Assembly (NCBI RefSeq): GCF_026625045.1
Contig: NZ_CP113089.1
Coordinates: 248,001 to 312,000, forward strand
Reading direction: 5' to 3'
DNA: 64,000 nt
From: Microcella daejeonensis
Lineage (GTDB): Bacteria > Actinomycetota > Actinomycetes > Actinomycetales > Microbacteriaceae
Made by a program: the position numbers and the translations under genes. The notes under the pieces are model-generated. The model made no database searches. It was not told where the DNA came from and saw nothing but the letters and a program-made list of their open reading frames with translations. Below, in pieces: positions 15,587-23,518 of the stretch; position 1 is the first letter of the stretch; each line of letters begins with the position of its first letter.

Positions 15587-16954
15587 TCAGACGAGCTCGA
15601 AGTCGGCGCCCAGCTGCTCGAGCTTGTCGATGAACAGCTCGTAGCCGCGGCTGATGATGCCGACGTTGCTGATCGTCGAGGTGCCCTCGGCCGCGAGCGC
15701 CGCGATGAGGTGGCTGAATCCGCCGCGCAGGTCGGGAACGCGGACGTCGGCACCGGTGAGGTGCGTCGGGCCGGTCACGACGGCCGCCTGCTCGAGCGGG
15801 CGGCGGGGCACGCGGCGGGTGATCGAGGCGATGCCGCTCTGGTGCACCGTGATGTCGGCGCCCATCTCGTTGAGCGCGTCGGTGAAGCCGAAGCGGTTCT
15901 CGTACACGGTCTCGTGCACGACCGAGGTGCCCTCGGCCTGGGTCAGGGCGACGATGAGCGGCTGCTGCCAGTCGGTCATGAAGCCGGGGTGCACGTCGGT
16001 CTCGACCATGACGGGCTTGAGGGGCGTGCCGGGGTGGTAGAACCGGATGCCGTCCTCGAGCACCTCGAACTCGCCGCCCACCTTGCGGTAGATGTTGAGG
16101 AAGGTCATGAGCTCCTGCTGCTTCGCCCCGCCGACGGTGATGTCGCCGTGGGTCGCCAGCGCGGCGGATGCCCAGCTCGCGGCCTCGTTGCGGTCGAAGA
16201 TCGCGGTGTGCACGTAGCCCCGGAGCTGCTTCACGCCCTCGATGACGATGACGCGGTTCGGCTCGACCGAGATGATCGCGCCCATCTTCTGCAGGATCGC
16301 GATGAGATCCATGATCTCGGGCTCGATCGCGGCGTTCTTCAGCTCGGTCGTGCCCTCGGCGCGCACCGCCGACAGCAGCACCTGCTCGGTGGCGCCGACG
16401 CTCGGGAACGGCAGCTCGATGTGCGCGCCCACGAGGCCGTCGGGGGCCGTGAGGTGGATGCCGTCGTCGAGCTTCTCGACGACGGCCCCCAGCGCGCGCA
16501 GCGCGTTGAGGTGGAAGTCGATCGGCCGGTCGCCGATGCGGCAGCCGCCGAGGTCGGGGATGAACGCCTCGCCGAGCTGGTGCAGCAGCGGCCCGCAGAA
16601 CAGGATCGGGATGCGGCTGGAGCCGGCGTGCGCGTTGATCTCGGCGAAGTGGGCGCTGGAGACGTTGCTCGGGTCGAGGCGCAGCTCGCCGGGCATGAGC
16701 TCGTCGACGACGACGCCGTGGGCCTCGAGCAGACCCTTGACGACGTGCACGTCGCTGATCTCGGGCACGCCCTTGAGCACGCTGGGGGTGTCGGCGAGCA
16801 GCGCCGCGACCATGGCCTTGGTGACGAGGTTCTTCGCCCCGCGCACCTCGATGCGACCGGTGAGCGGCTTGCCGCCGCGGATGACGATCGTGTCGGAGGC
16901 GAGGCCGACGCGCTGCGCCGCCTTGCGGGAATCGAGGTCGAGGTGGGAGTTCAT
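15587..16954 (-). CDS. murA: UDP-N-acetylglucosamine 1-carboxyvinyltransferase
   Basis: A 455-residue cytoplasmic enzyme that transfers enolpyruvate from PEP to UDP-GlcNAc, the first committed step of peptidoglycan synthesis. The N-terminal G-A-K-N-L motif (about 39-43) is the substrate Lys-Asn, and L-G-G-C-R-I-G-D-R-P-I-D near 135 contains the active-site Cys that fosfomycin attacks, so the enzyme should be fosfomycin-sensitive. R-G-G-F-S-H closes the second domain. ATG 16954 is used; AGAGAAG lies upstream. About 20 residues precede the usual family start. It lies 34 bases after leuD. Confidence 0.96.
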   Translation of the reverse strand: MNSHLDLDSRKAAQRVGLASDTIVIRGGKPLTGRIEVRGAKNLVTKAMVAALLADTPSVLKGVPEISDVHVVKGLLEAHGVVVDELMPGELRLDPSNVSSAHFAEINAHAGSSRIPILFCGPLLHQLGEAFIPDLGGCRIGDRPIDFHLNALRALGAVVEKLDDGIHLTAPDGLVGAHIELPFPSVGATEQVLLSAVRAEGTTELKNAAIEPEIMDLIAILQKMGAIISVEPNRVIVIEGVKQLRGYVHTAIFDRNEAASWASAALATHGDITVGGAKQQELMTFLNIYRKVGGEFEVLEDGIRFYHPGTPLKPVMVETDVHPGFMTDWQQPLIVALTQAEGTSVVHETVYENRFGFTDALNEMGADITVHQSGIASITRRVPRRPLEQAAVVTGPTHLTGADVRVPDLRGGFSHLIAALAAEGTSTISNVGIISRGYELFIDKLEQLGADFELV

Positions 16955-16988
16955 GAACCGCTTCTCTGGTCGCGTGGAGGCCTCGGGG

Positions 16989-17585
16989 TCACCGGGCGGG
17001 GAGGGTCGTGGGGCGCCACGGTTCGCGGCGCGCCTCGAAGTCGGTGATCGCCTGCTCGTCGCGGAGGGTCAGCCCGATGTCGTCGAGCCCCTCCATGAGT
17101 CGCCACCGCGTGTAGTCATCGATCTCGAAGGGGGCAACGATATCGCCCACCCGCACATTCCTCTGCACCAGATCGACGGTCGCCTCGCAGCCGGGGTCGG
17201 CCTCGAGCGCCGCCCACATGCGCTCGACGGTCGGCTCGTCGACGACGGCCGTCAGCAGGCCCTGCTTTCCGGCGTTGCCGCGGAAGATGTCGGCGAACTT
17301 CGGGCTGATGACGGCCCGGAAGCCGAAGTCGCGCAGCGCCCAGACGGCGTGCTCGCGGCTCGATCCGGTGCCGAAGTCGGGGCCGGCGATGAGGATGCGC
17401 GCGCCGGCGTACTCCGGTCGGTTGAGCACGAACTCGGGGTCGTTCCGCCAGTTCGAGAACAGGCCGTCCTCGTAGCCGGTCTTGGTGACCCGCTTGAGGT
17501 AGACGGCGGGGATGATCTGGTCGGTGTCGACGTTCGAGCGCTTCAGCGGCGCCGCGACGCCGGTGATGACGGAGGTCTTGTCCAT
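16989..17585 (-). CDS. leuD: 3-isopropylmalate dehydratase small subunit
   Basis: A 198-residue subunit of the isomerase that converts 2- to 3-isopropylmalate in leucine synthesis. Family motifs: [10 protein letters not shown] (about 17-26), the swivel-domain [13 protein letters not shown] near 68-80, and [10 protein letters not shown] near 103. It starts at ATG 17585, sharing one base with the leuC stop (TAATG), which gives tight coupling for a 1:1 complex. Confidence 0.97.
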   Translation of the reverse strand: MDKTSVITGVAAPLKRSNVDTDQIIPAVYLKRVTKTGYEDGLFSNWRNDPEFVLNRPEYAGARILIAGPDFGTGSSREHAVWALRDFGFRAVISPKFADIFRGNAGKQGLLTAVVDEPTVERMWAALEADPGCEATVDLVQRNVRVGDIVAPFEIDDYTRWRLMEGLDDIGLTLRDEQAITDFEARREPWRPTTLPAR

Positions 17586-19084
17586 TACGCCGACACCCCC
17601 TCGATGCCCGTGAAGGCCGGATCGACGGCGACGCCCATCTCGATGAGGTCGGCCGGGCTCGACAGCGTGCCGCGGATGGCGGTCGCCGCGGCGACGAGCG
17701 GGCTCACCAGGTGGGTGCGGCCGCCCTTGCCCTGGCGGCCCTCGAAGTTGCGGTTGCTCGTCGAGGCGCAGCGCTCGCCGGGGGCGAGCTGGTCGGGATT
17801 CATGCCCAGGCACATCGAGCAGCCGGCGAAGCGCCACTCGGCGCCGAACGCCTCGACCACCTTGTCGATGCCCTCCGCCTCGGCCTCGAGGCGCACGCGG
17901 GCCGAGCCGGGGACGACCATGACGCGCACGCCCTCGGCCTTCTTCTGCCCCTTGATGATCGAGGCGAAGGCGCGCAGGTCGTCGAGACGGCTGTTCGTGC
18001 ACGAGCCCATGAACACCGCGTCGACGGGGATCTGCTTCATCGGCGTGCCCGCCTCGAGGTCCATGTACTCGAGCGCGCGCTCGGCCGCGGCCCGGTCGTT
18101 CGGGTCGATGATCGTCGTCGGGTCGGGCACGGCCGCGCTCAGCGAGACGCCCTGCCCCGGGTTCGTACCCCAGGTGACAAAGGGCTCGAGCTCGTTCGCG
18201 TCGAGGAAGACCTCGGCGTCGAAGACGGCGTCGTCGTCGGTGCGGAGAGTGCGCCAGTACTCGACGGCCGCATCCCACTCGGCGCCCTCGGGAGCGTGCG
18301 GGCGCCCCTTCAGGTAGGCGAAGGTCGTCTCGTCGGGGGCGACCATGCCGGCCCGCGCGCCCGCCTCGATCGACATGTTGCAGATGGTCATACGGCCATC
18401 CATCGACAGCGCGCGGATGGCGCTGCCGCGGTACTCGAGCACGTAGCCCTGCCCGCCGCCGGTGCCGATCTGGGCGATGACGGCGAGGATGATGTCCTTC
18501 GCGGTGACGCCGGGCTTCAGCTCGCCCTCGACCGTGATGGCCATCGTCTTGAAGGGCTTGAGCGGCAGGGTCTGCGTGGCGAGCACGTGCTCGACCTCGC
18601 TCGTGCCGATGCCCATCGCGAGCGCCCCGAAGGCGCCGTGGGTCGAGGTGTGCGAGTCGCCGCAGACGACGGTGATGCCCGGCATGGTGAGGCCGAGCTG
18701 CGGGCCGACGACGTGCACGATGCCCTGCTCGACGTCGCCGAGCGAGTGCAGGCGCACGCCGAACTCTGCGCAGTTCTTGCGCAGCGTCTCGATCTGGATG
18801 CGGCTCGTCGGCTCGGCGATGGGCTTGTCGATGGCGAGGGTCGGGGTGTTGTGGTCCTCCGTCGCGATCGTGAGATCGGGGCGGCGAACCGGGCGGCCGG
18901 CCATGCGCAGGCCGTCGAAGGCCTGCGGGCTCGTGACCTCGTGCACGAGGTGCAGGTCGATGTAGAGCAGGTCGGGCTCGCCGTTCTCGCCGCGGGCGAC
19001 GAGGTGGTCGTCCCAGACCTTCTCAGCGAGAGTGCGGGGGCGGGGCGCCTCCGGGGCGACCTCCGCGCGGGTGTCGTCAGTCAT
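17585..19084 (-). CDS. leuC: 3-isopropylmalate dehydratase large subunit
   Basis: A 499-residue aconitase-family subunit holding the 4Fe-4S cluster. Cluster ligands are the Cys in G-S-C-T-N-S-R and the pair in F-A-G-C-S-M-C-L-G; the active-site G-D-S-H-T-S-T-H lies near 150 and E-D-H-N-T-P-T near 75. ATG 19084 has GAAGGA about 10 bases upstream. It is the first structural gene of leuCD and is preceded by a leader peptide and competing stems that point to leucine-dependent attenuation. The mycobacterial order murA-distant leuD-leuC is kept. Confidence 0.97.
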   Translation of the reverse strand: MTDDTRAEVAPEAPRPRTLAEKVWDDHLVARGENGEPDLLYIDLHLVHEVTSPQAFDGLRMAGRPVRRPDLTIATEDHNTPTLAIDKPIAEPTSRIQIETLRKNCAEFGVRLHSLGDVEQGIVHVVGPQLGLTMPGITVVCGDSHTSTHGAFGALAMGIGTSEVEHVLATQTLPLKPFKTMAITVEGELKPGVTAKDIILAVIAQIGTGGGQGYVLEYRGSAIRALSMDGRMTICNMSIEAGARAGMVAPDETTFAYLKGRPHAPEGAEWDAAVEYWRTLRTDDDAVFDAEVFLDANELEPFVTWGTNPGQGVSLSAAVPDPTTIIDPNDRAAAERALEYMDLEAGTPMKQIPVDAVFMGSCTNSRLDDLRAFASIIKGQKKAEGVRVMVVPGSARVRLEAEAEGIDKVVEAFGAEWRFAGCSMCLGMNPDQLAPGERCASTSNRNFEGRQGKGGRTHLVSPLVAAATAIRGTLSSPADLIEMGVAVDPAFTGIEGVSA

Positions 19085-19117
19085 CTCGTTCCACGTCCTT
19101 CTTCGATCCGAATCGTG

Positions 19118-19157
19118 CAGGCCGACGGCGAACTCCGCGACGAGACCGGCCTGAGGA
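19118..19157 (-). promoter_or_regulatory. Attenuator stems of leuCD
   Basis: On the minus strand, CTCGTCGCGG (19144-19135) is the exact complement of CCGCGACGAG (19173-19164) inside the leader peptide's last codons. It also lies in the loop of a second stem, CAGGCCG (19153-19147) with CGGCCTG (19124-19118). The two foldings exclude each other, since the first sequesters bases around the second. A ribosome stalled at the Leu codons would free the leader region and change the choice. No U-run follows, so the end effect could be factor-aided termination or access of the ribosome. Confidence 0.55.
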
Positions 19158-19205
19158 TCAGGACTCGTCGCGGCGACGAAGGAGGAGCGAGCGTTCGCGC
19201 GGCAT
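19158..19205 (-). CDS. leuCD leader peptide with three tandem Leu codons
   Basis: A 15-residue peptide, [15 protein letters not shown], encoded by ATG 19205 to TGA 19158. Three consecutive Leu codons (CTC-CTC-CTT) in a peptide this short, just upstream of a leucine gene and overlapping an alternative stem, are the hallmarks of ribosome-mediated attenuation. The ATG has TACTCT exactly six bases upstream, so the leader would be translated from a leaderless mRNA. Not seen by ordinary gene finders because of its size. Confidence 0.6.
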   Translation of the reverse strand: MPRERSLLLRRRDES

Positions 19206-19217
19206 CCGGTCAGAGTA
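19206..19217 (-). promoter_or_regulatory. -10 box of the leu leader
   Basis: TACTCT (19217-19212, minus strand), then GACCGG, then the leader ATG. It is the presumed promoter of leuCD. The remaining bases up to 19314 show nothing else. Confidence 0.5.
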
Positions 19218-19314
19218 CCACCGGGGTGTGAGAGCGCCGGGCGGCGGCGAGGGCGGGCGCGACGGTCTCCGCCTGGTCGGGTGCGGGTTCGGGTGCGGGC
19301 TCGGGATGCTCCGC

Positions 19315-19989
19315 TCAGGCCGCGGCGGGCATCCAGCGCGCGGCGCGCACCATGCCGTCGAACAGCCGCAGCATCTCGGCCTCGAGCGCGCCGAGCGGGG
19401 TCGAGGCGTGCAGCAGGATCACCCGCTTCGTGCCCGGCACGGTCATCCAGTACTCGGCGTCGAGGCGGTCGATGGTCTGCGGCTGCGGGCTGCCGTCGGG
19501 CATGGTGAGCGGCTCGCCCTCGATGTCGACGTGCTGCTGCGTGCGGCGGTGCAGGCGCAGCACCGCCGAGTCGGCGTGCTCGAGGCGTTCGAGCGAGGCG
19601 GGGGCATCCGGCCGCGTCGCCCGCAGCACCTGCTCGAGCACGCGGCCCGTCTCGGCGGTGCCTGTGCCGATCGCGGGGCTCAGGCGCAGCTCGGGTTCGA
19701 AGACGGTGAGCGTCGCCGGCGTCGGGATGCCCGGCGCGAGCTCGAGCGCCAGGTGGAAGCTGCGTCCCTCCCCCGCCACCGCCTCGGCCAGGCCGCTCTC
19801 GAGGCTCGCCCGCAGCTCGCGCCGCAGGGTCGCCCGATCGTCGGAGCGTCCGACCGTCTCGTCGACGAGGCGCCGCACGGCCGCGCGCGCCGCCTCCGGG
19901 TCGGTGAGCGGGATCGACCGCCACGAGCCGGGCAGCCGCAGCTCGAGAGCCGGAGCGGCGAGCGCCGCCTGCGCCTCAGTCGACGTCAT
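19315..19989 (-). CDS. Unknown soluble protein closing the lipoprotein operon
   Basis: A 224-residue protein with no signal peptide and no membrane helix. The N-terminal part reads [14 protein letters not shown], then a helical Arg/Ala-rich stretch, beta-rich middle, and a C-terminal [15 protein letters not shown] followed by a last helix. The layout is loosely like LpqN/PsbP-type alpha-beta domains, but I do not recognise the family. ATG 19989 overlaps the last lipoprotein gene by 14 bases, so it belongs to the same operon; start at 20064 would overlap it far more. It may be a cytoplasmic partner of the type VII-like proteins at the operon's head. Confidence 0.7.
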   Translation of the reverse strand: MTSTEAQAALAAPALELRLPGSWRSIPLTDPEAARAAVRRLVDETVGRSDDRATLRRELRASLESGLAEAVAGEGRSFHLALELAPGIPTPATLTVFEPELRLSPAIGTGTAETGRVLEQVLRATRPDAPASLERLEHADSAVLRLHRRTQQHVDIEGEPLTMPDGSPQPQTIDRLDAEYWMTVPGTKRVILLHASTPLGALEAEMLRLFDGMVRAARWMPAAA

Positions 19990-20491
19990 TAGCTGCTCCG
20001 TATCGATCCTCGAGGTAGTCACGGGAGAAGATGAGGCGTCCATCGACGACGGAACGCGCCTCAAGCCCTAGTTCCTCAGCGACGAAGCGCAGGTCGACGA
20101 CCTGCTCCACGCCCCGCGGTGGCTGAGGGGGACGGTCGCCCTCCACCGCTTCGAGCGTCAGCTGCAGGATGTCTCGAGGAATGGAGGCCCGCACTGCCCC
20201 CGCCGCTCGATGGACGGTATCGGTGAGCGTGCCCGGATCAGCGACGTCAAGGTACAAGCGCACTAGCATCGTGCGATTACCCGGGCCGGAGGTCGCCGTC
20301 GTGACGTAAGCGCCGTTGGCGTACGGGAGCGCCTCGCTCACGGCGCGCTCGACCACAGCGATCGCCTCGGCATCGCGATCGGGCCCCGAGCCGAACGGCG
20401 CGCAGGCGGCAAGGGTCAGGAGGAGCATCCCGGTCGCCAGCAGTGCAGCGACTCTCTTGCGGCTCATCGCGCCGCGCGCGTCACTCGACAT
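19976..20491 (-). CDS. Tandem lipoprotein, copy 7 (last transcribed)
   Basis: A 171-residue lipoprotein. Basic start, hydrophobic core and lipobox L-A-A-C, then A-P-F-G-S-G-P-D-R-D as in the other copies. It is the most divergent: the core reads Y-A-N-G-A-Y-V-T-T-A-T-S-G-P-G-N-R-T and the end [10 protein letters not shown] lacks the Y-G-P-A-G of its siblings. ATG 20491 is chosen by analogy and because AGGTG lies upstream; ATG 20467 is an alternative. It overlaps copy 6 by 11 bases and the unknown gene by 14. Confidence 0.82.
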   Translation of the reverse strand: MSSDARGAMSRKRVAALLATGMLLLTLAACAPFGSGPDRDAEAIAVVERAVSEALPYANGAYVTTATSGPGNRTMLVRLYLDVADPGTLTDTVHRAAGAVRASIPRDILQLTLEAVEGDRPPQPPRGVEQVVDLRFVAEELGLEARSVVDGRLIFSRDYLEDRYGAANDVD

Positions 20492-20999
20492 CGGCACCTG
20501 CAGGGCCGTAGAGCCGGACGAGGGTCGTCTCGGGCAGCGCGAGCCGCCCGTCGACGACGTACCGCGCGTCGATGCCGAGCGCATCCGCGACGACTCGCAG
20601 GTCGGTCACCTGCTCGACTCCACGGGGCGGGTCCGCGGGGCGTTCCCCTGCCACCGCTTCGAGAGCGAGCTCCACGAGCGCGATCGGGCTCGTCTCCCAC
20701 GCCTCCCTTGCAGCACGGTCGACCGCGTCGGTGAGAGCCGCGTCGTCGACGGGGTCGATGTAGAGACGCACGCTCATCGAGCGGTCGCTCGGGCCCGAGA
20801 ATGCCATCGTGACGAAGACGCCGTTCGCCTCCGGCACCGCCGACTCGACCGAGCGCTCGACCACGGCGATCGCCTGCTCGTCGCGATCGGGGCCCGAGCC
20901 GAACGGCGAGCAGGCAGCGAGGCCCGCCAGGAGCATCACGGCGGCCACAAGTGCCGCAATTCTGGTGCGGCGCATCGCGCCGCGCGGTTCACTCCTCAC
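20481..20999 (-). CDS. Tandem lipoprotein, copy 6
   Basis: A 172-residue lipoprotein: lipobox L-A-A-C-S-P-F-G-S-G, core P-E-A-N-G-V-F-V-T-M-A-F-S-G-P-S-D-R-S, then V-R-L-Y-I-D-P-V-D-D-A-A-L. The C-terminus R-L-A-L-P-E-T-T-L-V-R-L-Y-G-P-A-G matches copy 4. The start is GTG 20999, unlike the ATG of most copies. Function unknown; exported and anchored on the outer face of the membrane. Confidence 0.85.
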   Translation of the reverse strand: MRSEPRGAMRRTRIAALVAAVMLLAGLAACSPFGSGPDRDEQAIAVVERSVESAVPEANGVFVTMAFSGPSDRSMSVRLYIDPVDDAALTDAVDRAAREAWETSPIALVELALEAVAGERPADPPRGVEQVTDLRVVADALGIDARYVVDGRLALPETTLVRLYGPAGADVE

Positions 21000-21510
21000 C
21001 GTGCCCTGCCGGCCCATAGCGAGTGGTGAGGGTCGCCTCGGGGAGGATGAGGCGACCGCTTGCAACCAGTCGCGCCTGGATCCCCAGGGCCTCAGCCACC
21101 GGACGCAAAGTGATGACTTGCTCGACTCCACCCGGCGGCACCTCGGGGCGCTGGCCAGCCACGGCCTCGAGGGTGATCGAAACGAGATCGATCGGGCTCA
21201 CGGCCCAGGCTTCATCGGCCGCCCGGTCGACCGCATCGGCGAGCGCCGCGTCATCGATGGGATCGATATAGAGGCGCACCCGCATCGTGCGGTCGCTCGG
21301 GCCGGAGAACGCCATCGTGACGAAGACGCCGTTCGCCTCCGGCACCGCCGACTCGACCGCGCGCTCGACCACGGAGACCGCCTCGGCGTCGCGACCGGGG
21401 CCCGAGCCGAACGGAGCGCAGGCAGCGAGGCCCGCCAGGAGGAGCATCCCGGCGGCCACTTGTGCCGCCACTCTCGTGGGGCTCATCGCGGAGCGCGCGT
21501 CACTCGGCAT
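20989..21510 (-). CDS. Tandem lipoprotein, copy 5
   Basis: A 173-residue lipoprotein with lipobox L-A-A-C-A-P-F-G-S-G-P-G-R-D and the conserved core G-V-F-V-T-M-A-F-S-G-P-S-D-R-T. The C-terminus G-R-L-I-L-P-E-A-T-L-T-T-R-Y-G-P-A-G pairs it with copy 3. ATG 21510 gives the same 11-base overlap with copy 4 as the other junctions. Confidence 0.85.
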   Translation of the reverse strand: MPSDARSAMSPTRVAAQVAAGMLLLAGLAACAPFGSGPGRDAEAVSVVERAVESAVPEANGVFVTMAFSGPSDRTMRVRLYIDPIDDAALADAVDRAADEAWAVSPIDLVSITLEAVAGQRPEVPPGGVEQVITLRPVAEALGIQARLVASGRLILPEATLTTRYGPAGHGEE

Positions 21511-22018
21511 CGACGCCCGCCGGGCCGTAGAGCCGGACGAGGGTCGTTTCGGGCAGGGCGAGCCGACCACTGACGACACGCCGCTCGTCGATGCCGAGCT
21601 GCTCCGCCACCGATCGCAGACTGATGACCTGCCCGACCCCGCGCGGAGGAATCTCGGGCCTCTCACCCGCCACCGCCTCCAGCGAGATCGAGATCACCGC
21701 GATCGGGCTCGTCGCCCAGGCTTCTCTCGCCGCCCGATCGACCGCGTCGGCGAGCGCCGCATCATCGACCGGATCGATGTAGAGCCGCACCCGCATCGTT
21801 CGGTTGGCCGGCCCCGAGAACGCCATCGTGACGAAGACGCCGTTCGCCTCCGGCACCGCCGCGGAGACCGCGCTCTCGACCACGGCGATCGCCTGCTCGT
21901 CGCGATCGGGGCCTGAGCCGAACGGCGAGCAGGCAGCGAGGGTCAGGAGGAGCATCCCGGCAACCACAAGTGCCGTCGGTCTTGTGCGGCTCATCGCGCC
22001 GGGCGGTTCACTCCTCAT
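21500..22018 (-). CDS. Tandem lipoprotein, copy 4
   Basis: A 172-residue lipoprotein, lipobox L-A-A-C-S-P-F-G-S-G-P-D-R-D-E-Q, core G-V-F-V-T-M-A-F-S-G-P-A-N-R-T. It shares the D-E-Q segment and the C-terminus L-P-E-T-T-L-V-R-L-Y-G-P-A-G with copy 6, so copies 4 and 6 are closest relatives. ATG 22018. Confidence 0.85.
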   Translation of the reverse strand: MRSEPPGAMSRTRPTALVVAGMLLLTLAACSPFGSGPDRDEQAIAVVESAVSAAVPEANGVFVTMAFSGPANRTMRVRLYIDPVDDAALADAVDRAAREAWATSPIAVISISLEAVAGERPEIPPRGVGQVISLRSVAEQLGIDERRVVSGRLALPETTLVRLYGPAGVDAE

Positions 22019-22526
22019 CGCGCCCCGCCGGGCCGTAGCGAGTGGTGAGGGTCGCCTCGGGGAGGATGAGGCGACCACTGACGACCAGCCGCGACTGGAT
22101 TCCTAAAGCCTCGGCGACGGGCCGCAGACTGATGACCTGCTCGACACCGCGGGGCGGGTCCTCCGGTCGGTCCCCCGCCACGGCTTCCAGGGTGAGATCC
22201 ACGAGCGCGATGGGGCTGGTGCGCCAGGCCTCACCCGCCGCCCGGTCGACCGCCCCAGCGAGCGCCGCGTCGTCGACCGGATCGATGTAGAGCCGCACAC
22301 TCATGGCGCGATCGCTCGGACCCGAGAACGCCATCGTGACGAAGACGCCGTTCGCCTCCGGCACCACCGCACCCACCGCGCGCTCGACCACGGCGATCGC
22401 CTCGGCATCGCGATCGGGGCCCGAGCCGAACGGCGCGCAGGCGGCGAGGCCCAGGAAGAGCATCCCGGCGGCCACAATTGCCGTCGATCTGATGTGTCTC
22501 GTCGCGACGCGCGGTTCACTCCTCAT
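22008..22526 (-). CDS. Tandem lipoprotein, copy 3
   Basis: A 172-residue lipoprotein; Cys30 of the lipobox L-A-A-C is the lipidated residue and A-P-F-G-S-G-P-D-R-D follows. The C-terminus L-I-L-P-E-A-T-L-T-T-R-Y-G-P-A-G pairs it with copy 5. The signal region (V-A-T-R-H-I-R-S) differs from its siblings. ATG 22526. Confidence 0.85.
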   Translation of the reverse strand: MRSEPRVATRHIRSTAIVAAGMLFLGLAACAPFGSGPDRDAEAIAVVERAVGAVVPEANGVFVTMAFSGPSDRAMSVRLYIDPVDDAALAGAVDRAAGEAWRTSPIALVDLTLEAVAGDRPEDPPRGVEQVISLRPVAEALGIQSRLVVSGRLILPEATLTTRYGPAGRDEE

Positions 22527-23034
22527 CGCGCCCTGCCGGTCCGTAGCGCTCGATGAGGATCACCTCGGAAAGCGCGATGCGACGGTCGACAACATCCCGC
22601 GACTCGATGCCAATCGCCGCGGCCACAGGGCGCAAATCGATCACCTGCTCCACGAATCCCGGCGGTACCTCAGGGGGCTCTCCTGCCACCGCTTCAATGG
22701 CGAGCTCAACGACGGCGATCGGGCTCGAAGCCCAGGCTTCGGCGATCGACCTATCAACCGCGTCAGCGAGTGACGCCTCGTCGACGGGATCGATGTAGAG
22801 GCGCACCCGCATCGTGCGGTCGCTCGGGCCGGAGAACGCCATGGTCACGAAGACGCCGTTCGCCTCCGGCACTGCCTCCTCGATCGCCCGGTCAACCACG
22901 GCGATCGCCTCGGCATCGCGATCGGGGCCCGAGCCGAACGGCGTGCACGCGGCGAGGCCAAGGAGGAGCATCCCGGCGGCAAGTGGTGCCGACACTCTCC
23001 TACGGCTCATCGCGCCGCGCGCGTCATTCCTCAT
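22516..23034 (-). CDS. Tandem lipoprotein, copy 2
   Basis: A 172-residue lipoprotein, lipobox L-A-A-C-T-P-F-G-S-G-P-D-R-D, core G-V-F-V-T-M-A-F-S-G-P-S-D-R-T. The C-terminus V-V-D-R-R-I-A-L-S-E-V-I-L-I-E-R-Y-G-P-A-G pairs it with copy 1. Base composition is a little lower in GC than the neighbours. ATG 23034. Confidence 0.85.
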   Translation of the reverse strand: MRNDARGAMSRRRVSAPLAAGMLLLGLAACTPFGSGPDRDAEAIAVVDRAIEEAVPEANGVFVTMAFSGPSDRTMRVRLYIDPVDEASLADAVDRSIAEAWASSPIAVVELAIEAVAGEPPEVPPGFVEQVIDLRPVAAAIGIESRDVVDRRIALSEVILIERYGPAGRDEE

Positions 23035-23518
23035 CGCGCCCGGCCGGCCCGTAGCGCTCGATGAGGATCACCTCGGAGAGCGTGATGCGACGGTCCACCA
23101 CGTCCCGGGACTCGATGCCTAGTTCGGCAGCCGCGGGGCGCAGGTCGATCACCTGCACGACGCCGCCAGGCGGCACCTCCGGGCGCTGGCCGGCCACAGC
23201 CTCGAGGGAGATCGAAACGGGGTCGATCGGACTCGCGGCCCAGGCGCCGGCGAACGCCCGGTCGACTGAATCGGCGAGCGCCGCATCGTCGACCGGATCG
23301 ATGTAGAGGCGCACCCGCATCGTCCGGTCGCGCGGACCCGAGAACGCGAACGTCACGAAGACACCGTTCGCCTCGGGCACCGCCGCGCCCACAGCACGCT
23401 CGACCACGGCGATCACCTCGGCATCTCGACCAGCCCCAGCGCTACCGGGCCCGCACGCGGCGAGACCGAAAGGAAGTATCCCCACTGTGAGCAGGGCCGT
23501 CCATACTCGTGACCGCAT
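23024..23518 (-). CDS. Tandem lipoprotein, copy 1 (next to the lipase-like gene)
   Basis: A 164-residue lipoprotein with a shorter signal peptide and lipobox L-A-A-C-G-P-G-S-A-G, lacking the P-F-G-S-G of the others. The core is G-V-F-V-T-F-A-F-S-G-P-R-D-R-T, and the C-terminus matches copy 2. ATG 23518 shares one base with the TAA stop of the lipase-like gene (TAATG), so the first lipoprotein is translationally coupled to it. This arrangement is what one expects of a toxin and its immunity protein, though that role is inference. Confidence 0.85.
   Translation of the reverse strand: MRSRVWTALLTVGILPFGLAACGPGSAGAGRDAEVIAVVERAVGAAVPEANGVFVTFAFSGPRDRTMRVRLYIDPVDDAALADSVDRAFAGAWAASPIDPVSISLEAVAGQRPEVPPGGVVQVIDLRPAAAELGIESRDVVDRRITLSEVILIERYGPAGRDEE

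Larger units (their letters stand above)
19976..23518 (-). repeat. Seven-copy tandem gene array, ~508 bp unit
   Basis: Seven paralogous lipoprotein genes follow each other with start-to-start distances of 484, 508, 508, 508, 511 and 508 bases. All six junctions between copies overlap by exactly 11 bases. Long stretches around the lipobox and around the G-V-F-V-T segment are nearly identical at the DNA level. The C-termini fall in three pairs: copies 1/2, 3/5 and 4/6 in transcription order, which implies duplication of a two-gene block (3-4 and 5-6) as well as single copies. Confidence 0.9.

Noticed and set aside
19976..23518. CRISPR-like array or transposon repeats
   Set aside because: The ~508-base units are complete genes with signal peptides and conserved overlaps; there are no short direct repeats with spacers and no transposase.
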